A stretch of 64,000 bases of DNA from Halichondria panicea (taxonomy: Eukaryota > Porifera > Demospongiae > Suberitida > Halichondriidae): NCBI RefSeq assembly GCF_963675165.1, contig NC_087380.1, forward strand, positions 1,479,803-1,543,802, written 5' to 3'. The position numbers were made by a program, and so were the translations under genes. Shown piece by piece: positions 1-9,691 of this stretch (position 1 is its first letter; each line of letters opens with the position of its first letter). Under the pieces are notes generated by a model. It did no database searches. It was not told the DNA's origin and saw only the letters and a program-made list of their open reading frames with translations.

Positions 1-246
1 AGGGTATACACGAATTTGTAGATCGGCCTGAACACTGAGGTCCACTCTGTGTGCATGTAGGGACATTGACGAGGAACAATTCTCATTAGATCTTATTCTC
101 TTAATCGTGATGACTTCCATGAGCCTCTTAAAGTCACCTTTGTCTACACGGAATCCATTAGGTCGCCTCTCTCTGGCTACAGTCTCAACAGCTGCTTGTA
201 TCTTGGGTTGGATGCGAGCTTTAACGTCCTCTTCAGGGTCAGACAT
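1..246 (-). CDS. Orphan array gene, type B copy 1 (partial, cut by window edge)
   Basis: The frame opens at an ATG (MSDPEEDVKARIQ) and stays open to the window edge, so only about 82 N-terminal residues are visible. It matches the complete type B gene at 8178-8801 in the N-terminal helical motif (KARIQPK...), the ITIKRIRSNENC stretch and the VDLSVQAD strand. The part that would hold the glycine-zipper lies outside the window. No known family is recognised. Its order next to A1 and C1 repeats elsewhere in the array. Confidence reflects clear paralogy but unknown function. Confidence 0.6.
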   Translation of the reverse strand, partial: MSDPEEDVKARIQPKIQAAVETVARERRPNGFRVDKGDFKRLMEVITIKRIRSNENCSSSMSLHAHRVDLSVQADLQIRVYP

Positions 247-528
247 TTTAAACAAGGCTAAAGATGTCCCAACAGTTAACAAAAGTTCAGTTCTGGACTA
301 GTTCTCTAACTATGGAGTCCTATACAGCTAGAAAACACACAAACACGTGTACTTTTTTTGCTTAGCTAGCTGTCACATGATATGGCATATAAACACTACA
401 GTACATCACATGCAGTTTATAATTATTCATTGATCAGTGCAAATTCTAGGAATGTCAATCATAGAATACAATGTAGCCACAAGCCACACACATGCATACA
501 CACGCGTACGCACACAAACAATAAATAA

Positions 529-530
<2 letters not shown>

Positions 531-597
<67 letters not shown>
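531..597. repeat. (CA)n microsatellite
   Basis: About 33 CA units lie just downstream of the type A copy 1 stop codon. They create a spurious poly-Val/Cys reading frame, which is not a gene. Confidence 0.95.
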
Positions 598-603
<6 letters not shown>

Positions 604-613
604 GACCATGTAA

Positions 614-1288
614 TCATACACTAGCGGGTCTAATCCTAGTAACATCACAAGAACTTACAGGGTCAACTACGACAACACAACTAGCTAAATTGTTTGCTTC
701 GTCATAGCTGAATTCAGGAAGTTGAGCCAGCACTTCTTGAGCCAATATTGTCGTTGCATGTCTAGACAGCCTGTGCCGATGCACACGTATTGGGAAATTC
801 CCTTGAACAGAAACTTTAACTCGATAGTTACAATAGTTCTTCCCTTGTGCATGCTCCAATATTGCCTCAGGGGGGTGAACTTCTCTATCAAACTTCTGCT
901 CTTCTTTCTGACCTTTCTTGATATGAATGCCAGCCTTCGCAGCAAATGGACTGACAAGTTTTAGAAGCTTGACAAGGCCACCATTAGCACCCATGTCTAC
1001 ATCAATTTGGTCGACATGTTTGATTTGTCGTGTTGGGTGGTGGGCAAACGTGTGTCCTTCCAACAAGTGATTGGCATCTACCACTTGTGACTCAGGAACA
1101 GTACACTCAGCTTCCAGTTCAACCGTGATCGTTATAATTTCCTTCATCTGCTGTTTGTCTCTTATATTTACATGGGCATAATTAGGATAGTGACCACGAC
1201 TCAACGTTTCCAAGGCAGCCAACACCTTGGTTCAGGCCTTTGCCTTGAGGTCAACTGTCGCCCTCTTTGGTTTTAGAGCCGTGGCCAT
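614..1288 (-). pseudogene. Orphan array gene, type A copy 1, with early in-frame stop
   Basis: The homologous start is the ATG at 1288 (MATALKPKRATVDLKAKA). Codon 19 is TGA (1234-1232), where copy A3 has TGG, and about 206 codons then run open to the stop at 614. The downstream part has the type A layout: ALETLSRGHYPN helix, a His-rich middle (HTFAHHPTRQIKHVDQID), KKGQKEEQKFDREVHPPEAIL, then the beta-rich VKVSVQGNFPIRV and EVLAQLPEFSYDEANN motifs. No ATG serves as an obvious later start. It may be a recent pseudogene, a read-through, or a one-base assembly error. The sequence is almost identical to A3 (10948-11607), including the upstream flank. Function unknown. Confidence 0.6.
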
Positions 1289-1392
1289 TGCCGGTGGAGA
1301 ACGACCTGCTTGTATTGTAAAACACTGCATGCATTATAACACTGCATGCATGTGTACATTGTGTGCTTGTTTACATAATCATTGGTGACACG

Positions 1393-1425
1393 CCCCTATT
1401 GTGTCTATAAATAGTAGTTTAGGGT
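1393..1425 (-). promoter_or_regulatory. Possible TATA-type core promoter of A1
   Basis: TATAAATA at 1406-1413 (TATTTATA on the minus strand) lies about 120 bp upstream of the A1 start codon. The same block (ACACGCCCCTATTGTGTC then TATAAATA) recurs about 90 bp upstream of A3, and a weaker version precedes A2. Conservation of position suggests a core promoter, but A1 and A3 are recent duplicates, so that conservation is weak evidence. Confidence 0.35.
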
Positions 1426-1820
1426 ACTCCCCTCGAGCGCTAGATTGCATAATTATAACACCTCTGTATTAGTACAATACGCTTATACTTGAGGTGGCTA
1501 AGTAATGGTTAGTAATTATGGATGAGGGACACTATAACCCATAGATACATCATGCCCATGACTTAACTAGATCCTACGTACTTTACATTCTAGAGCCAGC
1601 AGCACAATAATTTGTATCCTCAAGCCATCTATATAATCCTCTACTGAACACACTCAAGTGGGATCTAATTACTGCACAATTAACACATATAATTATAGCC
1701 AATCAAGAAAGAGAATGAAAAAAAAACACACACTGACACCAGGTACGTTAGTAACAAAATTCTCATTTACAGCAGTTGATTTACAAACATAACTTATATA
1801 CCACTGTTAGAAACATTGAA

Positions 1821-2628
1821 TTAGTCAAGGCTATAAATCCCACGACGCTCAGTTTCCACTCGGCATGGTAACTCGATAATAGCAATACCTCTTGAATCAT
1901 CCCACCCTTCGAGCATACTCAGCACATAGCGAGCAGAAACAATCTTCATATGGCCATTCATTTTCACAGAGTCATTCAATTTCGCAATATCATTCGATTT
2001 CAACGAGTCGTTCGATTTCGCAATGTCATTCGATTTCAACGAATCATTAGATTTCGAAGGGTCTTTCGAAGAGGCCAACACATTAATCCATGTCCAGTTG
2101 CTGAATTTAATGTCACAGCAAATTTTTAGAGAGACCTCAAACTTACAGGCAAAGACTTCGTGCCCTGTCTCACGGCGTAGTGTTGACCTAGGGGGGAGGG
2201 GCTTACTACTCATGGCATGCTCATTCTTACGTACAGAAGCACTGTCATTATTAGCACCAATTGTTACAGCCCCATTGGTTGAACCTTCAGCAGCATCGCT
2301 CACCGGCTCTTTTTTGATGTCTAATCCAGTGGAATTGATGTCTAATCCAGTACTGCGATCACCTACAACTTGAAACATAAATGCTAGCCCGTTCCTTTCT
2401 TCGTAAGTCTTTGAAGGAAGGAATGTTTTTTGTTGGCATTCAACAAGCTTAATAGATAGACTCTTGAAGAAATCTTCTTTTCCTGATACGTAATAGTAAT
2501 TAACCTTCACCACCAACACGTTTCAGAGCCACTTTCAGCAAGGAGTGAATTTTAGCCTCCATTAGTGAGTAAATTTCAGCCTCACCCACAGTTGGCCCCA
2601 GAGACTTGCCTGTGTCTATACCAGCCAT
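1821..2628 (-). pseudogene. Orphan array gene, type C copy 1, frame-disrupted near the 5' end
   Basis: An ATG at 2628 opens MAGIDTGKSLGPTVGEAE and a helical segment ending KVALKRVGGEG, which then meets a stop. The rest of the type C protein (YYYVSGKEDFFKSL to the stop at 1821, ~225 codons) continues in another frame from about 2510, so one small indel separates them; an assembly error is possible. The body has FLPSKTYEERNG, a variable linker, PPRSTLRRETG, CKFEVSLK and the terminal LEGWDDSRGIAIIEL motif shared with C2, C3 and D copies. A Ser-Asn-Asp repeat sits in the C-terminal half. Function unknown. Confidence 0.55.
1970..2058 (-). repeat. In-gene tandem repeat coding for SNDSLKSNDIAK-like units
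   Basis: A 36-bp unit is repeated about 2.5 times in the reading frame of type C copy 1, encoding alternating KSNDSL and KSNDIA hexads. It lies between the CKFEVSL strand and the GWDDSRG motif. The other type C copies have a single short spacer there (e.g. GNLVDSVNVNG in C2), so this is a local expansion. Confidence 0.8.
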
Positions 2629-2941
2629 ATAATACTGCTTAAAGGCTGCCTACACTAAGGAGAATTGAGTAAATAAAAAATGACAGGCTAGCAATAAAAT
2701 TAATAGGCTGGTGATGACAAGGCAGTGCCCTAATTAGCTTGTACCAGGCACGTGCGGAGGATGAATATCGGTTCAGTTAAACTGATATTCATTTATTCTT
2801 CCTAACATTCCATTACTCTATCGTGTAATGTGATAGTGAGTTGCATGTCCTCTTCTCATAATTTAAGCCCATGTTTACATAATTTCCGCAGTGCATGCAA
2901 TTCATGATTTACTGGTTTTTAGGTACACTTTTGGTTAGAGA

Positions 2942-3319
2942 AATAACTTCTGAAAATTAATAGCTTAGCTTTCAAATTTCTGTAGTAAGTTTACAGATAT
3001 CCATTGTTGAGATATCACTGAAAACTATATATTCTACTATTTTCTATCGTTTTGATGACATCACAAGCTGCTAACCACAAACCAATGACACTTTAATTAA
3101 CCACGTAAGTGGGCGTACAATAACTGTACGCCTACTCTTATGGTTTGTGGCTTGCAGCTGCTGATGTCATCAAAACAGTAAAAAATATGTAGTTTTTCAG
3201 TGTTATCTCAGCAATGGAATAAGCATAGGGGATGTTCTTGGTATCAAAATGTAGCCCATTTATCTGTAAACTTACTACAGAAATTTGAAAGCTAAGCTAT
3301 TAATTTTTCACAAGTTATT
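2942..3319. mobile_element. Foldback / MITE-like inverted repeat (~380 bp)
   Basis: Long imperfect arms face each other. Left: AATAACTTCTGAAAATTAAT and TTTCTGTAGTAAGTTTACAG. Right: the complementary CTGTAAACTTACTACAGAAA and ATTAATTTTTCACAAGTTATT-type end. Complementarity continues inward to TGATGTCATCAAAAC near the centre. There is no coding capacity. It fills most of the gap between C1 and B2. Confidence 0.8.
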
Positions 3320-3479
3320 AGCATATTATAATCCCTGCAGGCTACTGAGCACACGATTGAATTAGTGCACAACACATGCGTACATACTTAACTTACATAA
3401 TCCTCCAGAAAAAAATTTAATGGCTCCACGACATTAAGCTAATGGCGGACGGACGCAACGTGCATTGCTATTTATCGTA

Positions 3480-3699
3480 TACCGTATTAATTACTGGAAT
3501 GTTTTGCGAGCATCAAACATAATGCGAACTTTGCGAGGTTGATCAATTCGCAACAATAAAATCGCAAAACCTAAATTATTACTAGTAAATACACACGATC
3601 CTTGCCAGAACACAATAGTTAGATTGCAAAGGGTCAAATTTTCTGCTGATTTAGCTCATTCGCAAAGGTTTTACCTGCAAAACATTCTAGTAAACGGTA
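3480..3699. mobile_element. MITE family M1, copy 1
   Basis: It is bounded by TACCGTATTA...GGAATGTTTTGCG and the inverted CGCAAAACATTCTAGTAAACGGTA-type end. Interior words GCGAGCATCAAACAT and CTTGCCAGAAC recur in copies at 5667-5874, 53354-53557 and 62983-63166. Non-autonomous and non-coding. Confidence 0.8.
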
Positions 3700-4201
3700 G
3701 CACGAAATTTATTGAAAAGTTCGCACTACACGGTCTGTATGTACAACTCGTAGTTCTTACTCACATTCAAATGAATTACTATACACAACACATGCATGCT
3801 ATAATTATATATACAATTCAAGTATACATACCACATAATTATAATATCAATCTATAAAAAGAATGACAATAAATAAATAAAAAACTCCTTACAATCTATG
3901 GCGGTTGATATAGCGTAACATTACAATTATATTCATTGATCAGTGCAAATTAAATTTAGGAATGTCAACCATCATCAACAAGCCACAACAATAAATAACC
4001 ACATCACACAGAGAGTTACAAAACATATTACTAGCTGGTCTAATCCAATAGCAATAGCGCAATTATCAACTATGACAACATAACTAGCCATATATATAAC
4101 TAGTTCACTTCCACACGATTTCATAGCACTTGCTGAGCTATCCAAATACAAAACGAAATATACAAGTAAATATGGCATGCATGTGAGAATGAATTCAATA
4201 T

Positions 4202-4527
4202 TTAGAGTTCGTGCTGGTATCGTTCAATGTCTGGTCCCTTGTCGCCACTTGGGCACTGGGTGGGTGCGGTCAGTACACAACGACAAATGTTATGAGTCTT
4301 GTCACTTGAATACTCTTCAAACTTTGCAAAACCTTCAGAAATGGGAACGAAAATTAAATCCCCTCTGTACTTAGTGCCAATCATTTTAATACCAGAAACA
4401 GCACCTACTCCAACACCTGCCCCTGCAACAAGACCACTTATACCACCGACAATCCCACCAATAAATCCACCTATGATGGTCCCCACCGTTGGATGCGAGC
4501 TTTAACATCCTCTTCAGGATCAGACAT
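4202..4527 (-). pseudogene. Orphan array gene, type B copy 2, internally deleted
   Basis: The first 13 codons (MSDPEEDVKARIQ, ATG at 4527) join directly to the glycine-zipper and C-terminal coding region, which stays open in a different frame (GTIIGGFIGGIVGGISGL to ERYQHEL, stop at 4202). Compared with B3, about 280 bp covering most of the helical module and the first part of the zipper are missing. The rest, including 3' flank, is nearly identical to 8040-8460. A deleted copy of B3-like sequence is the simplest reading. Confidence 0.7.
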
Positions 4528-4592
4528 TTTGTAAACTAATGTCCCAAAAGTTCAGTTCAGGACTATAGTTCTCTAACTGTGGAGTTCCTATA

Positions 4593-5462
4593 CAGTCTGC
4601 CCTAAGACCCCCAGACAAGACAGGAAATATACATACCACAAGTATTTTAATGGTATTCATAAGGATGACATCACAAAAACATTGTTTTAATGAAATTCAT
4701 AATTATATAATGAGATTCATAATGATGACACCCTACAACTCTGTCAGATTGTAGTGAAGGGTGATTTTTTCTGAATTTCCAAAGCTCATAACACAGACCA
4801 TTTACTGAACTAGAACCTGTTACTAGGAGATAAATTAGTTCAATATGGAATGTATTGCCTCAGCAAGTTTGGACTGGATTGAGATAGTGTGAACAGCTTG
4901 CGCAAACTCTCAAAGTTAGCTCATTCTGAATAATCTCTGTGGTTGGTGGAACTCATGGCTGCATATCTCCAGATGTAAATGGAACCAGTGACTGCCTAAA
5001 GTATCAACTAGTGCATCTGATGCATGTGCATGCTTAGCAGCAAACTAGAAGGCTTGAAGTCATTCATGAAGTGTTCTATGCTATTGCCAAGTTGTGTATT
5101 TATTTCAAAGTTTGTGTAACTGCTTTGCAAACACCATTCATTTGTATGGCATTTACCTTGAATATGTTGTAATTTAGATCCTTTTGATTTGATCAACCAA
5201 TTTTTAGCTTGCTACGTTGATGGTGAACAGCTTGCTCAAACTCTCGAACTTTCCGCAATCGTTTTCACAACTTAATGCCAGTTTGACCCAAATTCATATT
5301 TTAAAGTGTTTATCGTATGTTAAACTGTCTTCTTATTACATATTTCAACTTAGATAGCTCTACTTTTATCAGAAACAAAGAAAAACTGTTTTCATTAATA
5401 TATTCATGAGGCAACTTGTAGCACTTCCTGTCTTACAACATTTGGGGTCTTAGGGCAGACTG
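4593..5462. mobile_element. DNA-transposon-like element with terminal inverted repeats (870 bp)
   Basis: The left end CAGTCTGCCCTAAGACCCC and right end GGGGTCTTAGGGCAGACTG are inverted copies. Just inside them, GACAAGACAGGAA faces TTCCTGTCTTAC. A possible 3-bp duplication ATA flanks both ends. No long ORF supports a transposase, so it looks non-autonomous. It explains most of the gap between B2 and C2. Confidence 0.75.
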
Positions 5463-5666
5463 ATACAACTATAGCTAGTATAAAACCGTGAATAGATTTC
5501 CTAGTTTGTTTGCTAGCTAACTGTCACATGACATGGCATAACAGTACATAATTATATTCATTGATCAGTGCAAGGAATGTCAACCACCATCAGATATACA
5601 TAGCCACAAGCCACACGCACGCATACAAACAATAAATAACCACACGCACACAGTGTTACAATCGTA

Positions 5667-5874
5667 TACAGTATTACTAGAATGTTTTGCGAGCATCAAA
5701 CATATATGCGAGCTTAGATCAATTCGCAACAATCGCAAAACCTACATTATTACTAGTAAATACATACGATCGTTGCCAGAACTCAATAGTTAGATCGCAA
5801 AAGGTCAATTTTTTCTGCTGATTTGGCTCATTCACAAAGGTTTTTCATCCGCAAAATATTCTAGTAATACGGTA
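5667..5874. mobile_element. MITE family M1, copy 2
   Basis: Ends are TACAGTATTACTAGAATG and the inverted ATATTCTAGTAATACGGTA. The interior matches the copy at 3480-3699. Its right end overlaps the left end of the M2 element that follows. Confidence 0.8.
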
Positions 5875-6056
5875 GCGGGTGTATTTCGAGGGTAGAAATT
5901 TTCGCGGAAATGCCTTCAGAAAGGTTTTTGCGGATTTAGTGGAATAGTGGCTGCATGCATACGATATTAAATGTGTGGTTATAAATGTGCGCGGTACATG
6001 CCTAATCCGCGAAAATCACGAACATTTATACCCTCGAAATATACCCGCTATACGGT
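5868..6056. mobile_element. MITE family M2, abutting M1
   Basis: Left arm TACGGTAGCGGGTGTATTTC, then GAGGGTAGAAATTTTCGCGG, faces right arm CCGCGAAAATCACGAAC followed by ATACCCGCTATACGGTA. Shorter or diverged relatives occur at about 20519-20650 and 38626-38768. M1 and M2 share a TACCGTA-type terminus, and here one starts where the other stops. Confidence 0.75.
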
Positions 6057-6120
6057 ACTAGCTGGTGAATGTAATAGCACAATTAATAACTTATAGAGTG
6101 AACTAAGACAACACAACTAC

Positions 6121-6882
6121 CTATATAGTTTTCCTCCATATGCTCTCGCTTTTTATTTTACCGAACTCGTCAAGTTCATAAGTCTTATTACGATCACCTT
6201 CCACTATGGTATAAAACGTGATTGTAGCAGCTTTGTCTTCTTTATTCCACCCATTGAGCTTACTAAGCACATGTTGACCAGAAACAGTCTTTATATAGCC
6301 ATTCACGTTCACAGAGTCAACTAAATTTCCAGGGTCAATCGAAGAGCTCCCCCACAACCAGAAGTACAGCCAATGCAAATTTCTCCACTTGGTGAAACGA
6401 ACGGTACAATCATTTCTTAAAGATACTTTAAATGTACAGGAATAGGTGTAATATCCTGTCTCACGACGTAGTGATGACTTAGCAGGGAGGGGCTGACTAC
6501 GTGTGACACACTCACTACTCGACTTTATTTGTTTAGAAGCACTGATATTAGTACTAGCTGCCATCACACACCCGTTAGTTGAGCCTTCAGCGGAACCACT
6601 CATTTGCTGTTCATTGCTGTCTGATCCAGTGTGATCACCTCCAACTTGAAATTTAGTGTCAAGGTTGTTTGTTTCTTCGTAAATCTTTGAAGGAATGAAA
6701 TCTATTTCTTCTTTTTTAATAAACTTTCGATCTAGGTTCTTAAAGAGCTTAGTTTTTTCGTTTTCTGATAAGAGAGAGTAACTTTCACCACCAGCACGTT
6801 CCAGAGCATTTTCCAGATCAGATAAAATTTCAGTATCACCCATAATCGGCATCAGTGCCGGGCATGTATCCTTACTAGCCAT
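6121..6882 (-). CDS. Orphan array protein, type C copy 2 (intact, ~253 aa)
   Basis: One exon with a clean ATG at 6882 (MASKDTCPALMPIMGDTE) in the conserved context AGCAGTATTATGGC, and a stop at 6121. Residues ~12-60 form the charged helical module (LENALERAGGESYSL, KTKLFKNLDRK) ending IDFIPSKIYEETNN. Residues ~65-120 are a Ser/Asn-rich linker. The C-terminal half has PLPAKSSLRRETG, CTFKVSLRNDCTVRF, a Trp-rich insert (WRNLHWLYFWLWG) and VLSKLNGWNKEDKAATITF. No signal peptide is seen. It is the best intact type C copy without a hydrophobic N-terminus. No known family is recognised. Confidence 0.65.
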   Translation of the reverse strand: MASKDTCPALMPIMGDTEILSDLENALERAGGESYSLLSENEKTKLFKNLDRKFIKKEEIDFIPSKIYEETNNLDTKFQVGGDHTGSDSNEQQMSGSAEGSTNGCVMAASTNISASKQIKSSSECVTRSQPLPAKSSLRRETGYYTYSCTFKVSLRNDCTVRFTKWRNLHWLYFWLWGSSSIDPGNLVDSVNVNGYIKTVSGQHVLSKLNGWNKEDKAATITFYTIVEGDRNKTYELDEFGKIKSESIWRKTI

Positions 6883-8177
6883 AATACTGCTTGATAGCTG
6901 CACTATAACGAGTTTTAGAAATGACAGTTGGCTTATGGGCTTGAAAACAATTGACAGATTAGCTAGCGATGACTAAGCAGTTCCCTAATAAGCACTGTAC
7001 TCACGTGAAGGAAGTATGAGACATGTGTGGAGGATGTAACTTCCACTCATGTACTATGAACATTGAAGCTAATCAGAGAACTAATTGCTCTAACACATGC
7101 AGCACATGCTCTAAACCAGTGACCGTGCAATTGGTGGTTTCCTGCAGGGTTTGCAAAATAAATAGTACACAGACCTAGGAACAAAACAATTTACTTTCAC
7201 TATTCACTCTCATATTGTTTACAATGATGTACTGATGTACATTATGCGTATGTACCATAGATATCTGTGGGTGTATTGGACTTGTACTACCCTCGTGCAA
7301 TTCTATGTATTCCCTCGAATACATAGAACTGTACTAGGGTAAACAAATCCAATACACCCACAGATATCCATCAGAGGAGGTACGACAGGAAGGAGCAATT
7401 AAGCTTGATTGAGCACTTTAATTACATTCCGTTCACGTGTAGGCCTATAGGTTTGTTAATGCTGAGCCAGCTAATTAAGTGTTTTAATTAGCCTAATTGC
7501 TCCTAGATGCATGCATGATCAATTCTAGGTGCTAGCTTTCATGGACTAACTAAAACTAGCAAGATTACATAGTTGTATCTATTGCACAGTACATATGTAC
7601 ATAATTATAGTTACACATGTACAGAGAGCAGACATCTTAGGCTTAGGAATGTCACATGAATGATGAGGCGTGGCCATGCAACCCTCCTCTGGTTAAAGCC
7701 CTTGTGGTCACAGTTATGTACATGTACTTCGTAATCTCTTTGGTCTAGGTCATAGAAGCGACAGCAACTGATATAATTATCACTACGATATAAAAAATAA
7801 CACATGAGTTATTACGGTTATACATTTCATAGGTGATTTATATCAACCAATAAAGATCGAGAACAGTGTTGTGCTTTGTCAAACAAAGTAAACTCTCACT
7901 ACAACAGTTGATCTGCAAACAAAATTATACTGTACACATGCACCACCAAAGCCAGTCCTGGGAATAACACTAGCATAACAATAGCCTACGGTAATAGCTA
8001 TTGAAAGGCTAGCATAAATGCTAGACTAGCGAGAGTCAACTATGACAACATAACTAGCTATATAATATATATATAGTTCACTTCCACACGATTTAATAGC
8101 ACTTGCTGAGCTATCCAAATACAAAACGAAACATACAAGCATGCATGTGAGAACGAATTCAACATTTAGAGTTCGTG
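6883..8177. other. Intergenic spacer with two inverted-repeat elements
   Basis: No gene is supported. A 109-bp foldback at 7260-7368 (arms GATATCTGTGGGTGTATTGGA and complement) is followed by a MITE-like stretch from about 7372 (GGAGGTACGACAGGAAGGAG) that resembles the element at 16495-16640 and the GGAGGTACGAC start at ~20645. The segment 7850-8170 resembles 9985-10130 and the flank of B2. Confidence 0.6.
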
Positions 8178-8801
8178 CTAGTATCGTTCAATGTCTGGTC
8201 CCTTGTCGCCACTTGGGCACTGGGTGGGTGCGGTCAGTACACAGCGACAAATGTTATGAGTCTTGTCACTTGAATACTCTTCAAACTTTGCAAAAACTTC
8301 AGAAATGGGAACGAAAATTAAATCCTCTCTGTACTTAGTGCCAATCATTTTAATACCAGAAACAGCACCTACTCCAACACCTGCCCCTGCAAAAAGACCA
8401 CTTATACCACCGACAATCCCACCAATAAATCCACCTATGATGGTCCCCGCCACAGGCACAATCGATCCTATCGCAGCCCCCGTAGCCACCCCTCCAGTGG
8501 TACCTCCGACAGCACCAACAGCTGCACCAGCAACACCTCCAATAATTACTTCTGGTGGATATACACCAATTTCGAAATTAGCTTGAACACTGAGATCCAC
8601 TTTGTGTGCGTGTGGGGACATTGACGAGCAACAGTTCTCATTAGATCTTATCCTTTCAATCGTGATGATTTCCATGAACTTCTCAAAGTCAACTGTGTTT
8701 ATGCGGAATCCATTAGGATGTCTCTCTCTTGCAGCTGTCTCTAGAGCTGCTAGTATCTTGGGTTGAATGCGAGCTTTAATGTCTTCTTTGGAGTCAAACA
8801 T
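8178..8801 (-). CDS. Orphan array protein, type B copy 3, glycine-zipper insertion (207 aa)
   Basis: Single exon from ATG 8801 (MFDSKEDIKARIQPK) to the stop at 8178. Residues ~8-50 are the array's helical module (ILAALETAARERHPNG). Residues ~68-82 (VDLSVQANFEIGVYPP) match the type A strand VKVSVQGNFPIRV. Residues ~84-150 are a long Gly/Ala/Val/Ile run with GxxxG spacing (IIGGFIGGIVGGISG), the pattern of membrane-inserting glycine-zippers. Residues ~163-190 (ISEVFAKFEEYSSDKTHNIC) resume the type A motif EVLAQLPEFSYDEANN. The zipper therefore looks like an insertion into the C-terminal module. No signal peptide is seen. A membrane association is inference; the function is unknown. Confidence 0.65.
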   Translation of the reverse strand: MFDSKEDIKARIQPKILAALETAARERHPNGFRINTVDFEKFMEIITIERIRSNENCCSSMSPHAHKVDLSVQANFEIGVYPPEVIIGGVAGAAVGAVGGTTGGVATGAAIGSIVPVAGTIIGGFIGGIVGGISGLFAGAGVGVGAVSGIKMIGTKYREDLIFVPISEVFAKFEEYSSDKTHNICRCVLTAPTQCPSGDKGPDIERY

Positions 8802-9016
8802 TTCGTAAAGATGTCCCAACAATGGCAACAGCTCAGTTATTATAACTTCAGCCTAGGTAGGTATACTAGGTAAACATACAAACTGTCACATGATACCATA
8901 TAGAGCCAAGGAATGAATGTAAGCTAGGAATTCTTAGCCACTATCACATAACATAATTATATGCATGAATGCACATTATAATGACCACAATAAAATAACC
9001 ACGCACATGCAGAGAG

Positions 9017-9691
9017 TTAATCACACACTGGTCTAATCCTAGTACTATTGCAAGAACATATAGAGTCAACTACGACAACACAACTAGCTAAATTGTTTGC
9101 TTCGTCACAGCTGAATTCAGGAAGCTGAGCCAGCACTTCTTGAGCTAATATTGTCGTTACATGTCTAGACAACATGTTCTGATACACTCGTATCGAGAAA
9201 TTCCCTTGAACAGAAATTTTAACTTGATAGTTACAATAGTTCTTCCCTTGTACGTGTTTCAATATTGCCTCAGGGGGGTGAACTTCTCTATCAAACTTCT
9301 GCTCTTCTTTCTGACCTTTCTTGATATGAATACCAGCCTTTGCAGCGAGTGGACTCAAAAGCTTTAAAAGCTTGATGAGGCTGCCATTAGCAGTAACATC
9401 GACATCAATATGGTCGATATGTTCGATTTTTCGTGTTGGGTGGTGGGCAAACTTGTGTCCTTCGGATAAGTGATTGATATCTACAACTTGTAACTCAGGA
9501 AAAGTACACTCATCTACCAGCTCAACCGTGATCATCATGATCTTCTCCAGCAGTCGTTTGTCACTTCTATTTACATGGGCATTAGGATAGTGACCACGAC
9601 TCAATGTTTCCAAGGCAGCTTCCACTTTGATCAAAGCCTTTGCCTTGAGGTCAACTTCCCTCTTTTGTGGTAGAGCCGTGGCCATTGCCAT
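9017..9691 (-). CDS. Orphan array protein, type A copy 2 (intact, 224 aa)
   Basis: Single exon from ATG 9691 (MAMATALPQKREVDLKAK) to the stop at 9017; it is the only intact type A copy. The helical module ALETLSRGHYPNAHVNRSD is followed by a VDECTFPELQVVD turn, a His-rich segment (GHKFAHHPTRKIEHIDHID), a Leu/Lys amphipathic stretch (SLIKLLKLLSPLAAKAGIHI) and a charged KKGQKEEQKFDREV. The beta-rich end contains VKISVQGNFSIRVYQ, EVLAQLPEFSCDEANN and CVVVVD. There is no signal peptide or TM segment. It lies ~215 bp upstream of B3's start on the same strand. No recognised family. Confidence 0.65.
   Translation of the reverse strand: MAMATALPQKREVDLKAKALIKVEAALETLSRGHYPNAHVNRSDKRLLEKIMMITVELVDECTFPELQVVDINHLSEGHKFAHHPTRKIEHIDHIDVDVTANGSLIKLLKLLSPLAAKAGIHIKKGQKEEQKFDREVHPPEAILKHVQGKNYCNYQVKISVQGNFSIRVYQNMLSRHVTTILAQEVLAQLPEFSCDEANNLASCVVVVDSICSCNSTRIRPVCD

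Noticed and set aside
427-648. Open frame rich in Val/Cys
   Set aside because: It is translation of a (CA)n microsatellite with no start context or homologue; similar frames at 45775-46029 and 60814-61102 were dropped for the same reason.
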